Assembly (NCBI RefSeq): GCF_014284335.1
Contig: NZ_JACOGF010000021.1
Span: forward strand, 1-64,000
From: Undibacterium hunanense
Lineage (GTDB): Bacteria; Pseudomonadota; Gammaproteobacteria; Burkholderiales; Burkholderiaceae_D
DNA: 64,000 nt
Direction: 5' to 3'
How positions within the stretch are numbered: position 1 is the first letter of the stretch; each line of letters opens with the position of its first letter. The notes below the pieces were generated by a model that saw only the letters and a program-made list of their open reading frames with translations, had not been told where the DNA came from and made no database searches. The position numbers and the translations under genes are program-made. Shown here in pieces: positions 1 through 8,940 of the stretch.

Positions 1-115
1 TACTTAAACTGTTGCACGGCATTCACAGCTACTGACTTATTCCGCAATAACTTCCATCGCTCATTTCGCCAGCTTTACTTTGCTTCACTTCTCCCCGCTC
101 TTCAGCGGGAGGCGA

Positions 116-145
116 ACTATAGCAAACCTTCACCCTTCTTTGCAA
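116..145 (-). promoter_or_regulatory. Candidate stable-RNA (rRNA-type) promoter reading left
   Basis: On the minus strand a TTGCAA -35 box (145-140) is followed after 18 bases by a TATAGT -10 box (121-116) and then by a GC-rich discriminator (TCGCCTCCC). AT-rich sequence lies upstream (about 150-175), resembling an UP element, and the transcript would begin with a GC hairpin (91-110). This layout is typical of growth-rate and stringent-controlled rRNA promoters. That a 16S gene lies just outside the window is inference; no rRNA sequence is visible. Confidence 0.4.
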
Positions 146-184
146 GTGCTTTGCGTTAAATTATTTAGCGGGTTCTCTTATCTT

Positions 185-265
185 AGTAGGGTGCGCCGCG
201 CGCACCGGCTCTTTGGTTGACCATTTATATATGTAGATGCAATGGTGCGCATGGCGCACCCTACT
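185..265. repeat. Inverted repeat pair, 22-bp arms
   Basis: The arms 185-206 and 244-265 are reverse complements at 20 of 22 positions, each with the core AGTAGGGTGCGCC. They are separated by 37 bases. Dispersed intergenic repeats with a GTAGGGTGCGCC core occur in many proteobacterial genomes, so this is probably one copy of a REP-like or MITE-like family. Confidence 0.6.
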
Positions 266-328
266 ATTCTTGGTGTTTGGCGTATGACTCGCTAGCTTGA
301 TTCGCCGCTCATCAACAGACGATTCTGG

Positions 329-348
329 GCTCCTGCCTGCGCAGGAGC
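329..348. repeat. Short palindromic hairpin
   Basis: GCTCCTGC (329-336) and GCAGGAGC (341-348) form a perfect 8-bp stem with a 4-base loop. It lies between the inverted repeat and the CDF gene and has no T-tract, so it looks more like a dispersed palindromic element than a terminator. Confidence 0.4.
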
Positions 349-525
349 GACGGGGCGGGGGGCGTCTATATTGATGAAATTCGCCTGGCAGAGCGGGCGA
401 TGTCTCTATATATGTAATTACTGCAGGTCTGCTGTGTCCGCAAAACCGCGGCATCAAGATTAGCTAATTGATTATTTACAGAGAAATCAAGTAAGGTTAG
501 GTTTTTCTCACTTTTAAATATTCTC

Positions 526-1446
526 ATGTCTGCGAATTCAGAAGGTTCTACCAAGGCGATTTTTTATGCGCTGGGTGCAAATGGCGGTATTGCCCTCGCT
601 AAATTTGGTGCAGCGATTTTTACGGCATCGGGAGCCATGCTGGCGGAGGCAATACATTCCACTGCGGACTGTATCAACCAGGTGTTCTTGCTGGTGGGTT
701 TGAAGGAAGCCAAGCGGGCACCGGATGCTTCTCACCCCATGGGGTATGGGCGTGTGGTTTATTTCTGGGCCATGATGGTGGCTTTGCTGTTGTTCTTTTT
801 GGGTGGTGCGTTTTCTGTCCTGGAAGGCGTGGAGCGCCTGAAACATCCGGAGCCACTGAAGAACCCAATGGTGGCGCTGGTAGTACTGGGTATTTCTGTC
901 GCCCTGGAAGCCTTTTCACTGTATGGGGCGATGCTGGAGATACGCAAGATAGCCGGTGGCAAGTCTTTCTTTCGCTGGTTCCGCGAAACCCGACAGTCTG
1001 AATTGATGGTGGTGGCCGGTGAAGATATTGCTGCCCTGGCTGGCCTGGCGGTGGCCTTTGTTGCGGTCGTGTTGTCTGTCGTGACTGGCAACCCGGTCTG
1101 GGATGCGATAGGTTCTATCGTCGTCGGCATACTCTTGATGGCGGTGGCATTCTTTGTCATCAGGGAAGTCAAGGCGATGATTACCGGTGAATCTGCTGCG
1201 CCCGAGGTCAATGAAGCGATCCGCAAGCATATCGAATCTCATCCGCATGTCGATCACGTCATCAACCTGATTACCCTGCAATGGGGTGAACAATTAATGA
1301 TTGCGGTGCAGGCAAAGATGCAACGCCAGGGATCGGATCAGGCGCTGATTGCTGCCATCAACGAAGTAGAGGAAAGCATACAGGCCGAATGGCCGCAGGC
1401 CAAATGGTGTTTCTTTGAACCGGATGTGGACAATACGACAGACTAG
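526..1446 (+). CDS. Cation diffusion facilitator (CDF) family transporter
   Basis: This 306-residue inner-membrane protein is a member of the CDF family, which exports divalent cations such as Zn(II), Mn(II) or Co(II) in exchange for protons. It shows the membrane core with about six hydrophobic segments, the metal-site helix containing HSTAD (about residues 43-47, the HxxxD of TM2), the HPMGYGR loop typical of the family, and a C-terminal cytoplasmic domain rich in His (HIESHPHVDHV). In TM5 the usual HxxxD or DxxxD is replaced by GEDIAALAG, as in the ZnT9-like branch, so substrate cannot be assigned. No strong Shine-Dalgarno is visible before the ATG. The gene stands alone, convergent with the DUF1631 gene. 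Confidence 0.88.
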   Translation: MSANSEGSTKAIFYALGANGGIALAKFGAAIFTASGAMLAEAIHSTADCINQVFLLVGLKEAKRAPDASHPMGYGRVVYFWAMMVALLLFFLGGAFSVLEGVERLKHPEPLKNPMVALVVLGISVALEAFSLYGAMLEIRKIAGGKSFFRWFRETRQSELMVVAGEDIAALAGLAVAFVAVVLSVVTGNPVWDAIGSIVVGILLMAVAFFVIREVKAMITGESAAPEVNEAIRKHIESHPHVDHVINLITLQWGEQLMIAVQAKMQRQGSDQALIAAINEVEESIQAEWPQAKWCFFEPDVDNTTD

Positions 1447-1472
1447 GGCAGGGGGAATCAATGATTCCCTGA

Positions 1473-4268
1473 TCAGCTCACTTCATTGTCCATGGCATCG
1501 GCGGACCTGATCAGGGAATGAATGGCGCGTTCGAACATGGCTTCGGTTTCGACAAAGCGTATTTTTCCTTGATCCAGTAATTCACACAGGATAGGCATGC
1601 TGAGTACGCTAGGGAATTCTTCCCCGCTCATGCTCAGCACCACATTGCTGCCATTCGGATTGACCCAGCGTATGCAGGCACGGCCCCTGTACTGTGGAGT
1701 TTTGAATTCCAGCATGGCAGCGCTGACGATGCGGTCCTGATATTTTTCCTGCTGCGCTTTATCTGATTTATCAGATTTGTCCGATTTTTCCGGACTGACT
1801 TCCATAGCGATGAAGCCTTCTGTCATCGCACTTTGTTTTTTCAATTCCTTGTCGAGTATTTTGGCTGGCAAGCTCAGTTCTGCCAGCACTTCGACCAGGA
1901 ATTGCTCACGCGCAAAATCATGTTCCTGGATTTCTGAATGCTCTATGGTGTCAGCCTGATTGGTGAACTGTTCAAAACGTTCATGCATTTGCGGCAGGCT
2001 GATTGGCTGCGGCGCCCTGCCTTCCGTCATGCCGCGCAGGGCATTCGAATGCGCCTCTGCCAGCCAGTTCATGAGTTTTTGTTGTTTGGCTTTTTCCCAG
2101 CCTATCAATTCCAGGCCATGACGCAGGGTACTGAGCATCACCGGCAGCATGGATGACAGAAGATTGCGGTCATCTGCATCTGTCTTGGGATAAACGCTCC
2201 ACAACAAATCCGGCACCAGCAGGCGATAACGACGTGCCTGTATGGAATCGGTACGTTCGGCAATTTCTATGGCGGCGACCCAGTTGATGCGCAGAAAACT
2301 GCGAAAGGATGCTTCCACCGTCAACTTCGACAAGGCCTTGCTCATGACGGCAGCAATGCAGGCAAAACGCATGAAACGGATTTCTGCTTCGCCTATGGCT
2401 TTGACGGTACGCCGGATGGGTGCCTGATTGGTCCGTAGCTCCCTGGTGATGAAAGTTTCAAAACGGTTTTGTATACGGGAAAACAGTTCGGGCACTTCAG
2501 AATCATGTCGCAACAGTGTCTTGATGATGCGGGAAATTTCTTCTGTAATAGGTTCGACATCATCAATCTGCTCGGCACAAAAGGCGACCGAGCAGATGCG
2601 GTTGAACAGCAGGCGCGCCGGATGTTTTTCGTTGGTGAGGAAGTCTTTGTCCTTCAGCGCCAGTTGCAAGATCATGAATTGCAGGCGTCCCAGCTCCACC
2701 CGCATGGAAAGCGGTACCAGTTCATCTGACAGCATGAACTCGAACAGCATGGAGATGATATCGACTGTCATCTGCTCATCGCTGTCCTGTGCCAGGCTGT
2801 ACAGGGCATCTTTCTGCTCGCGCAGCAAATTGCGTATGTCTCCATGCTCATCTGCCATGGAAGCACTTTCCGGCGCCATAACCTTATGCATTTGTCCAAG
2901 CACCTTGCCGAGTGCAATCGATGCACCTGGTACCGCACTGGGTTCGATTTTCTGCCTGAGCTGGCTTTCTATGTTTTGCAGATGCGCCGCCAGCAAGGCA
3001 GCTGGCACCTGTACCATTTCGCGGTCATTGAAACCGGCATTACCTGACTGGGCAGATTGAAACAAATTGGTGGTGGCAGCAACACCTGCCGTGACAGCAG
3101 TTGTTGCTGCCTGGTAAGGCAGGGCATCGGAATCGGCCTGGCCCGGCAACGGTGCGCTCGCGGCAGAAGCTTCACCAAAAGCACGGCGCAAGGCGCCACC
3201 CAGGGCGGTTGCCCCCTGCAACCAGGCAGGTGCCGGACTGACGGGCGCGGCTGATGGCATGGAAATCGGCGGCAGGCTGGCGCTATACGTCATGGGCATC
3301 TGCCCACCCTGCGATGGGGGCGATGCCATTGCGACGGCAGCCTGACCATGCGCCATGGCGGGAGCCGGAGATTTGCCCCGCACAGACTGGAACAACTGTT
3401 CCAGTCGCACGCCAGGATTTTGCATCACCTGTGGCTGACCGGAAGCACCTGGTGCACCAAATCCACCAAATCCACCGACCGTCGATACCCCGACCTGCGC
3501 TGCCGGATGCACACCAGGGAAAATACCTGTCTGCATCGAAGAATAACCCTGCCCCGGCGCTGCCTGGCCAGCGGCAGGAGGAAAACCAGGGGCAGCCCCG
3601 CGCGCCTGTGGTTTTTCTGGTGCCTTGGTGATTTTCAGTGAGAGGTGGGCGCTGATACCCTGTTTTTCGAGTGCATTATTGGCCGCCTGATACACGGCTG
3701 ACATCGCGGTGGACAGGCTTTCACCCAATTGCTCTATCAGTATCGCCTCGGTTTCCGGCAGCAGCTTCAGGCCTTCTATGGCCAAAAAAATGCAGCGTGA
3801 CACCAGGTAAGGGCGAAAGGGATTTTCGCGTTCACGTATATCGTCCTGCCCGAACAGCACAGCTATCCGTATATTCAGATCGATGATCAGTTGTTCCGAC
3901 CTGTTGCGAAAGTTTTGCGTCATTTCGTTGAAACGCAAGGTACTTTCAAAGGTGGACGAGTCCAGCAGGGCCAGTTCTTTATTCTGTTCAAGTGCGGAAG
4001 CAGGGCGGAAGGTGCTATAGGCCGTACTGAGGCTGCGATCCAGCAACTGTTCCATATTGATCTGCAAGGCTTTGGCGATTTCATCGCGTCTGTCTTGCAA
4101 GGTGCCGCGCGCACTGACCATGCGCCTTTGTTCTGATGTTGAAATGCCGCTGGCAGATGCTTTTGACAACAGGGTCTCTGCAGCAGCGGGCATCACACCG
4201 TCTACTGCATGTTGAAATGCCTGAGCAAATTCAGTGCGAGTGCTGGACAAGGACTCGTTTGCGACCAT
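1473..4268 (-). CDS. DUF1631 family protein
   Basis: This is a large cytoplasmic protein of about 931 residues whose beginning and central-to-C-terminal parts match DUF1631, a family of unknown function found mainly in beta- and gammaproteobacteria. Between about residues 215 and 400 it has a low-complexity linker rich in Ala, Gly, Pro and Gln. Near residue 840 lies an (SDK)x3 tandem. The C-terminal roughly 90 residues form a separate small domain with alternating beta-like segments (ACIRWVNPNGSNVVLSMSG), reminiscent of a PilZ-type fold, but this is not established. The start is placed at the second ATG because AGGA lies 5 bases before it; an ATG two codons upstream overlaps that site. Confidence 0.8.
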   Translation of the reverse strand: MVANESLSSTRTEFAQAFQHAVDGVMPAAAETLLSKASASGISTSEQRRMVSARGTLQDRRDEIAKALQINMEQLLDRSLSTAYSTFRPASALEQNKELALLDSSTFESTLRFNEMTQNFRNRSEQLIIDLNIRIAVLFGQDDIRERENPFRPYLVSRCIFLAIEGLKLLPETEAILIEQLGESLSTAMSAVYQAANNALEKQGISAHLSLKITKAPEKPQARGAAPGFPPAAGQAAPGQGYSSMQTGIFPGVHPAAQVGVSTVGGFGGFGAPGASGQPQVMQNPGVRLEQLFQSVRGKSPAPAMAHGQAAVAMASPPSQGGQMPMTYSASLPPISMPSAAPVSPAPAWLQGATALGGALRRAFGEASAASAPLPGQADSDALPYQAATTAVTAGVAATTNLFQSAQSGNAGFNDREMVQVPAALLAAHLQNIESQLRQKIEPSAVPGASIALGKVLGQMHKVMAPESASMADEHGDIRNLLREQKDALYSLAQDSDEQMTVDIISMLFEFMLSDELVPLSMRVELGRLQFMILQLALKDKDFLTNEKHPARLLFNRICSVAFCAEQIDDVEPITEEISRIIKTLLRHDSEVPELFSRIQNRFETFITRELRTNQAPIRRTVKAIGEAEIRFMRFACIAAVMSKALSKLTVEASFRSFLRINWVAAIEIAERTDSIQARRYRLLVPDLLWSVYPKTDADDRNLLSSMLPVMLSTLRHGLELIGWEKAKQQKLMNWLAEAHSNALRGMTEGRAPQPISLPQMHERFEQFTNQADTIEHSEIQEHDFAREQFLVEVLAELSLPAKILDKELKKQSAMTEGFIAMEVSPEKSDKSDKSDKAQQEKYQDRIVSAAMLEFKTPQYRGRACIRWVNPNGSNVVLSMSGEEFPSVLSMPILCELLDQGKIRFVETEAMFERAIHSLIRSADAMDNEVS

Positions 4269-4394
4269 GTGCATCCTATGACATGAAGAACACTTTAAAC
4301 AATACCCGAGACTGAGCTTAACTACCAGCGCCTTGCCGTCCCGGCATCCCCGCCGTGACGGCAGGGCATGACTCTCAGCGGCGCAGTTTTAGCA

Positions 4395-6974
4395 TCAGGC
4401 TGCTTTTTTCTTCCGGGTGGCCGGTTTTTTCACCGGAGCGGCAGCTTCTGCTTCAGGCTCAGCTTTGGCTTTGGTCTTGGCAGCAGCAGGGGCTTTTGCT
4501 TTACGTTCTTCAAACTCAAAACTGACCTTGCCATCCTTGCCACGCACCAGGAAGGCCTTGAATGGCCGACGCGTGCGCTGGGAAATAAAGCCTGGCAACA
4601 AGTCTGTCTTGCCATCATTGAGCAGCTTGCCCATTTGTTCAGGCAAAATTTCTTGCTGCAAGATAATACGCCCGCTACGGAAATCACAGGCCTTAGGCTT
4701 GGCAACGGTTTTTTCACAAACGTAGGCCAGACCCATTTCATACACACCATTACCGCACTTTGGACAAGGTCCGAGTGAAGTTTGTTCAGAAAAATCGACA
4801 CCTTCCCCATCTTCACCGTCATCCTGGTTCTGACCAAAGTCAAATTCCAGCTTGAGGTTATTGTGATCGGCATCGGCAACTATTTTTAATATAGCAGCAA
4901 ATGGCCGGCCCATTTTGGAACGGAAACCTTGCAGCGGGCCAATTTCACGCTTGGCCAGCAATTCTTCCACCTCGGCCACTTCAAACTGACGGCTGCCGGG
5001 GGTCTTGCTCATGGAGAATTCACACTTGGTGCAGGCAAAACGACGGTAATTTTCTTTGACCACGCCACCACAATGCGGGCAAGGGGTATGCAAAGTCGCA
5101 TAATCACCTGGGATGGTGTCGTTATCGTATTCTTTGGCGCGCTTGACGATGATCTGGGTCATCTGGGCAATTTCGCGCATGAATTCTTCACGGCTGATCT
5201 TGCCTTTTTCCATTTGCGACAATTTATATTCCCACTCGCCGGTCAGTTCAGGTGATGTCAATTCATCTACCCCCAAACCGCGCAACAAGGTCATCAACTG
5301 GAAGGCTTTGGCGGTAGGCATCATTTCGCGGCCTTCGCGCAGCAGATACTTCTCGTTCAGCAAACCCTCGATGATGGCGGCACGAGTGGCTGGTGTGCCC
5401 AGGCCCTTGCCAGCCATGGCTTCACGCAGGTCACCATCATCGACCAGCTTGCCGGCGCCTTCCATGGCGGACAACAAGGTTGCCTCGCTATAGCGTGCAG
5501 GTGGTTTGGTGACCAGGCCATTCGCGGTGATCTGGTCGGTCAGGACTTTTTCACCTTTGGCAACGGCAACCAGCGTGCCTTTGCTTTCGCCGTCTTTCTC
5601 TTCCAGTGCATCCTTGCCATAAATCGCCAGCCAACCAGCACTGGTCATGACCTTGCCTTCCGTCTTGAACTGATGGCCGGATACTTCGGTGATACGGGTA
5701 GTCACCTGGAATTCTGCTGACGGGAAGAACACCGCCAGGAAACGGCGTGTCACCAGGTCATACAGTTTTTGCTCAGGCTCGGACAGATTCTTTGGTGCCA
5801 GACCAGTCGGGATGATCGCAAAGTGATCACTGATCTTGGTGTTGTCAAAAATACGCTTGTTTGGCTTGAGCCAGTTATTTTTCAGAATTTGCGAAGCAAA
5901 CTGATGGTAATTATTAGTATCAGCAATCGTACCCAGGGTTTCTTTCACCGTCGGCAGATAATCTTCCGGCAAATGACGGGAATCCGTACGCGGGTAAGTC
6001 AGTACCTTGTGTTTTTCATACAAGGCCTGGGCCAGACCCAGGGTATTTTTGGCAGAAAAACCGAAACGGGCATTCGCTTCACGCTGCAGACTGGTCAAGT
6101 CAAACAGCGGCGGCGCGATTTGTGTGGCTGGTTTGGATTCTTCAGTAACACTGCCCTGACGGGTACGGCAAGCGGCCACGATGGATTCGGCAGCTGTCTT
6201 GCTCCACAGGCGTTCAGCCCTTTTCTCAGGATCGTGTTCATCTTTTTTGAACTGGTGATCTTGCCAGCGGCCTTCATAAATACCGGCAGCGCAGACAAAT
6301 TCTGCGCGCACTTCCCAATAGTCACGGGAAACGAATTTCTTGATCTTTTCTTCACGCTCGACCACGATGGACAGGGTTGGCGTCTGTACCCGGCCCACTG
6401 TAGTAAGGTAAAAACCACCTTCTTTGGAGTTGAATGCCGTCATGGCACGGGTGCCATTGATACCAATCAACCAGTCGGCTTCCGAGCGGCAGCGGGCGGC
6501 ATCGGCAAGCGGCATCATTTCTGCATCGCTACGCAATTTCTGGAAACCATCGCGTATCGCGCCGGTGGTCATGGATTGCAGCCACAGGCGGCTGACCGGC
6601 TGCTTGGCTTTGGCATTTTGCGCAATCAGGCGGAAAATCAGCTCCCCTTCGCGGCCCGCGTCACATGCGTTAATCAGGCCGGTAACATCCTTGCGCTTGA
6701 TCAGTTTGTTCAAGACCTTGAGTCGTGACTCGGTCTTGGCGATCGGGTTCAGGGCGAAATGCGGCGGGATCATGGGTAAATGGGTAAAACTCCATTTGCC
6801 GCGCTTGACATCGTATTCTTCAGGAACGGTAATTTCCAGCAAATGACCTACTGCGGAAGACAATACGTAGTTATCCGATTCAAAATAATCATCATGCTTG
6901 GTGAAGCCACCCAGCGCTTTCGCTATGTCATTAGCGACTGAGGGTTTTTCGGCAATGATGAGCGTTTTTGTCAT
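4395..6974 (-). CDS. topB: DNA topoisomerase III
   Basis: This type IA topoisomerase (859 residues) relaxes negatively supercoiled DNA and decatenates replication or recombination intermediates. The Toprim domain is at the N-terminus (TLIIAEKPSVA, then DAGREGE with the acidic metal ligands), and the catalytic Tyr lies in LTYPRTDSR near residue 328. The C-terminus carries two zinc-ribbon-like units (CPHCGG...CTKCEF and CPKCGN...CEK...ACDF) and a Lys/Ala-rich basic tail. The start is set at MTKTLIIAEKPS because the family begins there; an in-frame ATG 18 codons upstream would add a non-conserved leader. It lies in the same orientation as smg and dprA upstream, a common Burkholderiales order. 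Confidence 0.96.
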   Translation of the reverse strand: MTKTLIIAEKPSVANDIAKALGGFTKHDDYFESDNYVLSSAVGHLLEITVPEEYDVKRGKWSFTHLPMIPPHFALNPIAKTESRLKVLNKLIKRKDVTGLINACDAGREGELIFRLIAQNAKAKQPVSRLWLQSMTTGAIRDGFQKLRSDAEMMPLADAARCRSEADWLIGINGTRAMTAFNSKEGGFYLTTVGRVQTPTLSIVVEREEKIKKFVSRDYWEVRAEFVCAAGIYEGRWQDHQFKKDEHDPEKRAERLWSKTAAESIVAACRTRQGSVTEESKPATQIAPPLFDLTSLQREANARFGFSAKNTLGLAQALYEKHKVLTYPRTDSRHLPEDYLPTVKETLGTIADTNNYHQFASQILKNNWLKPNKRIFDNTKISDHFAIIPTGLAPKNLSEPEQKLYDLVTRRFLAVFFPSAEFQVTTRITEVSGHQFKTEGKVMTSAGWLAIYGKDALEEKDGESKGTLVAVAKGEKVLTDQITANGLVTKPPARYSEATLLSAMEGAGKLVDDGDLREAMAGKGLGTPATRAAIIEGLLNEKYLLREGREMMPTAKAFQLMTLLRGLGVDELTSPELTGEWEYKLSQMEKGKISREEFMREIAQMTQIIVKRAKEYDNDTIPGDYATLHTPCPHCGGVVKENYRRFACTKCEFSMSKTPGSRQFEVAEVEELLAKREIGPLQGFRSKMGRPFAAILKIVADADHNNLKLEFDFGQNQDDGEDGEGVDFSEQTSLGPCPKCGNGVYEMGLAYVCEKTVAKPKACDFRSGRIILQQEILPEQMGKLLNDGKTDLLPGFISQRTRRPFKAFLVRGKDGKVSFEFEERKAKAPAAAKTKAKAEPEAEAAAPVKKPATRKKKAA

Positions 6975-7141
6975 TTCGGGATTCTCGAATAGTGTAAAGC
7001 GTTGCTGCCAATGTCTAATAGGCAACATTTCGCAAAATAAGCGTAAGACTAACCTAAATTAGCGGGGAATGATAAACGTGATAGGCGAAAAATCGCAATC
7101 TTCAGCGGATTTTTGCCATAAATCTTCCATTTAGGAAATGA

Positions 7142-7606
7142 TTAGTGCAAAAGCCTTACGATGCTGTCGTCATCTGACAACAATAACTCATCAAACATGA
7201 GCATGTCTGGTTCCGCACCCTGGCTCCACAACATCATGAGCACAATGATACGCAGTTTATCCAGAGGCATGGGTGACTCGTTCACCACCAATGCTCTTTC
7301 GACCACGATTTCCCGCTGGAGTGCATTCAGCAAACCCGCAGACTCAAGAAACTGGATAAAACCTATCGCCGGCGTACCCAGTGCAGCAATCTCTTGCTGC
7401 GCATACACACGAAAGCCAGTGGAAATTGACGGCGCTGTGCCGGGCTCTGTTGAAGTCATGGCCAGACCAGTCAGCCAACTCAGTGCCTCGGAAATTTCAT
7501 CCTCAGGAAAACCTACTGCCGATAATTTTTTTGTCAGGGCAGCCGTGTCAGGACAGGCATCCGGACGGTAATAAGTTTCGTAGAGGTAAACAAGAATATC
7601 AAACAT
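7142..7606 (-). CDS. smg: Smg family protein (DUF494)
   Basis: This 154-residue acidic cytoplasmic protein belongs to the Smg/DUF494 family, whose molecular function is unknown. The N-terminal [12 protein letters not shown] and the C-terminal helical part ending in [10 protein letters not shown] are diagnostic, and the length is normal. The gene follows dprA on the same strand with a gap of about 220 bases that holds no other gene. The dprA-smg-topB order is widespread in beta- and gammaproteobacteria, which supports the assignment. Confidence 0.93.
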   Translation of the reverse strand: MFDILVYLYETYYRPDACPDTAALTKKLSAVGFPEDEISEALSWLTGLAMTSTEPGTAPSISTGFRVYAQQEIAALGTPAIGFIQFLESAGLLNALQREIVVERALVVNESPMPLDKLRIIVLMMLWSQGAEPDMLMFDELLLSDDDSIVRLLH

Positions 7607-7830
7607 AGTACTACTGTAGCCTTTGCTGCGATTTCAAACAAGCCCCATGAAAAAGACTTGTTATCTGTCACTTGCCGAATTAACACCAGATAGGCGACGT
7701 GAGGCGATAAGCCTGACAGAACCCATCCCTGTTCGAGAAATGCGCTCTGAAGCCTACTAATATATACGAAGCTGCAAAATGTTGCTGCCGGGCGAACGCC
7801 GAAATGCTGCCGTTGGACAAAACAGGCGTG

Positions 7831-8928
7831 TCAGCCCAGGCGACGGAAATACCCGCCGGGCAGAGATTCCAGTTGCCCCATCAGTTCAAGGTGAAGAAAT
7901 TCTGCGTGCAGACTGGCCACGTCCTGCCCCAGGCGCTGGGCCAGCATGTCGATATGCACAGGGTCATAGCCTATCGCCTGCAACAGGCCCGCGGGCTCTG
8001 CTTCTACCGCAGCAGACGTGTCGAATGGCATGGGTAATTGTAGTTGCTGCAGCTGCAACTCTTCCAGGATGTCTTGCGCCGACTCAACCAGTTTGGCACC
8101 CTGCCTGATTAACTGATGGCAGCCCCTGGACAAAGGTGAATGAATGGAGCCGGGAATGGCAAACACTTCGCGTCCCTGTTCCGCCGCCATACGTGCAGTG
8201 ATGAGCGAACCCGATTGGGCCGCAGCTTCCACTACCAGCACCCCTTTCGCCAATCCGGAAATAATCCGGTTACGACGTGGAAAGTTGGCAGCAATGGCTG
8301 GCATACCTAGTGGGTACTCACTGATGATACAACCACCTTCTGCAATCAGATGCGCCAGGCTGCGATTGCGTGCAGGGTAGACGATATCGGCACCGGTCCC
8401 GATGACGGCGATGGTAGAGCCGCCACCACGCAAGGCCCCCTGATGGGCTGCGGCATCAATACCCGCCGCCAGGCCAGAACTGATGGTCAGGCCAAAACTG
8501 CTGAGGACTTCGGAAAATTGTTCGGCATTCTTGATGCCCTGAGTAGTCGCATTCCGACTGCCGACAACGGCAATCGTGCTGGCCGTCAACAGGTCGGTGC
8601 GGCCCTTGAGGTAAATCAGTACCGGCGGATCAGGGATTTCAAGCAGGGCTGGCGGATAAGCAGTATCTGCCAATGTCAGTACGAGATTGCCTGCCTGCTC
8701 ACACCAGGCCAGGGTTTTGTCTATCTGCGACAAGAGTTCGCTGGAGGCAGGTGCCAGCACGGCGCTGGCGATCCTGCCGGTCACGACTTCTGTCAAAGCC
8801 GCATGGCTGGCGGCAAATACCTGATGTGGCAGACCGAATCTGGCGAGCAACTTGCGTGCGGTTTCATTCCCCACACCGGGGGTCAGCACCAGCCTTAACC
8901 AATCCCTCAAATCCAGATTCAAACTCAC
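7831..8928 (-). CDS. dprA: DNA-processing protein DprA
   Basis: DprA binds incoming single-stranded DNA during natural transformation and loads RecA. The 365-residue protein has an N-terminal SAM/HhH-like region (LRDWLRLVLTPGVGNETARKLL), a central Rossmann-like domain with the family signatures VGSRNATTQG, SGLAAGIDAAAHQGAL and GTGADIVYP, and a C-terminal winged-helix (about residues 305-365). All parts of a full-length DprA are present. It is the only competence gene in the window. Transcription probably continues into smg. The LysM-domain gene ends 12 bases upstream. Confidence 0.96.
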   Translation of the reverse strand: MSLNLDLRDWLRLVLTPGVGNETARKLLARFGLPHQVFAASHAALTEVVTGRIASAVLAPASSELLSQIDKTLAWCEQAGNLVLTLADTAYPPALLEIPDPPVLIYLKGRTDLLTASTIAVVGSRNATTQGIKNAEQFSEVLSSFGLTISSGLAAGIDAAAHQGALRGGGSTIAVIGTGADIVYPARNRSLAHLIAEGGCIISEYPLGMPAIAANFPRRNRIISGLAKGVLVVEAAAQSGSLITARMAAEQGREVFAIPGSIHSPLSRGCHQLIRQGAKLVESAQDILEELQLQQLQLPMPFDTSAAVEAEPAGLLQAIGYDPVHIDMLAQRLGQDVASLHAEFLHLELMGQLESLPGGYFRRLG

Positions 8929-8940
8929 AAATGGTAGTGC

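Larger units (their letters stand above)
1..525. other. Gene-free left edge with promoter and repeats
   Basis: No convincing coding sequence is seen. The stretch holds a candidate stable-RNA promoter facing left (116-145), a 22-bp inverted repeat pair (185-206 and 244-265), a short hairpin (329-348), and an AT-rich tail ahead of the CDF gene. Short open frames here on the minus strand overlap the repeats and lack ribosome binding sites, so they are left out. Confidence 0.6.

Noticed and set aside
161-457. 98-codon minus-strand frame in the left-edge region
   Set aside because: It overlaps inverted repeats, has no ribosome binding site and an unnatural composition.
5769-6728. 319-codon plus-strand open frame
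   Set aside because: Antisense to the conserved topoisomerase III gene.
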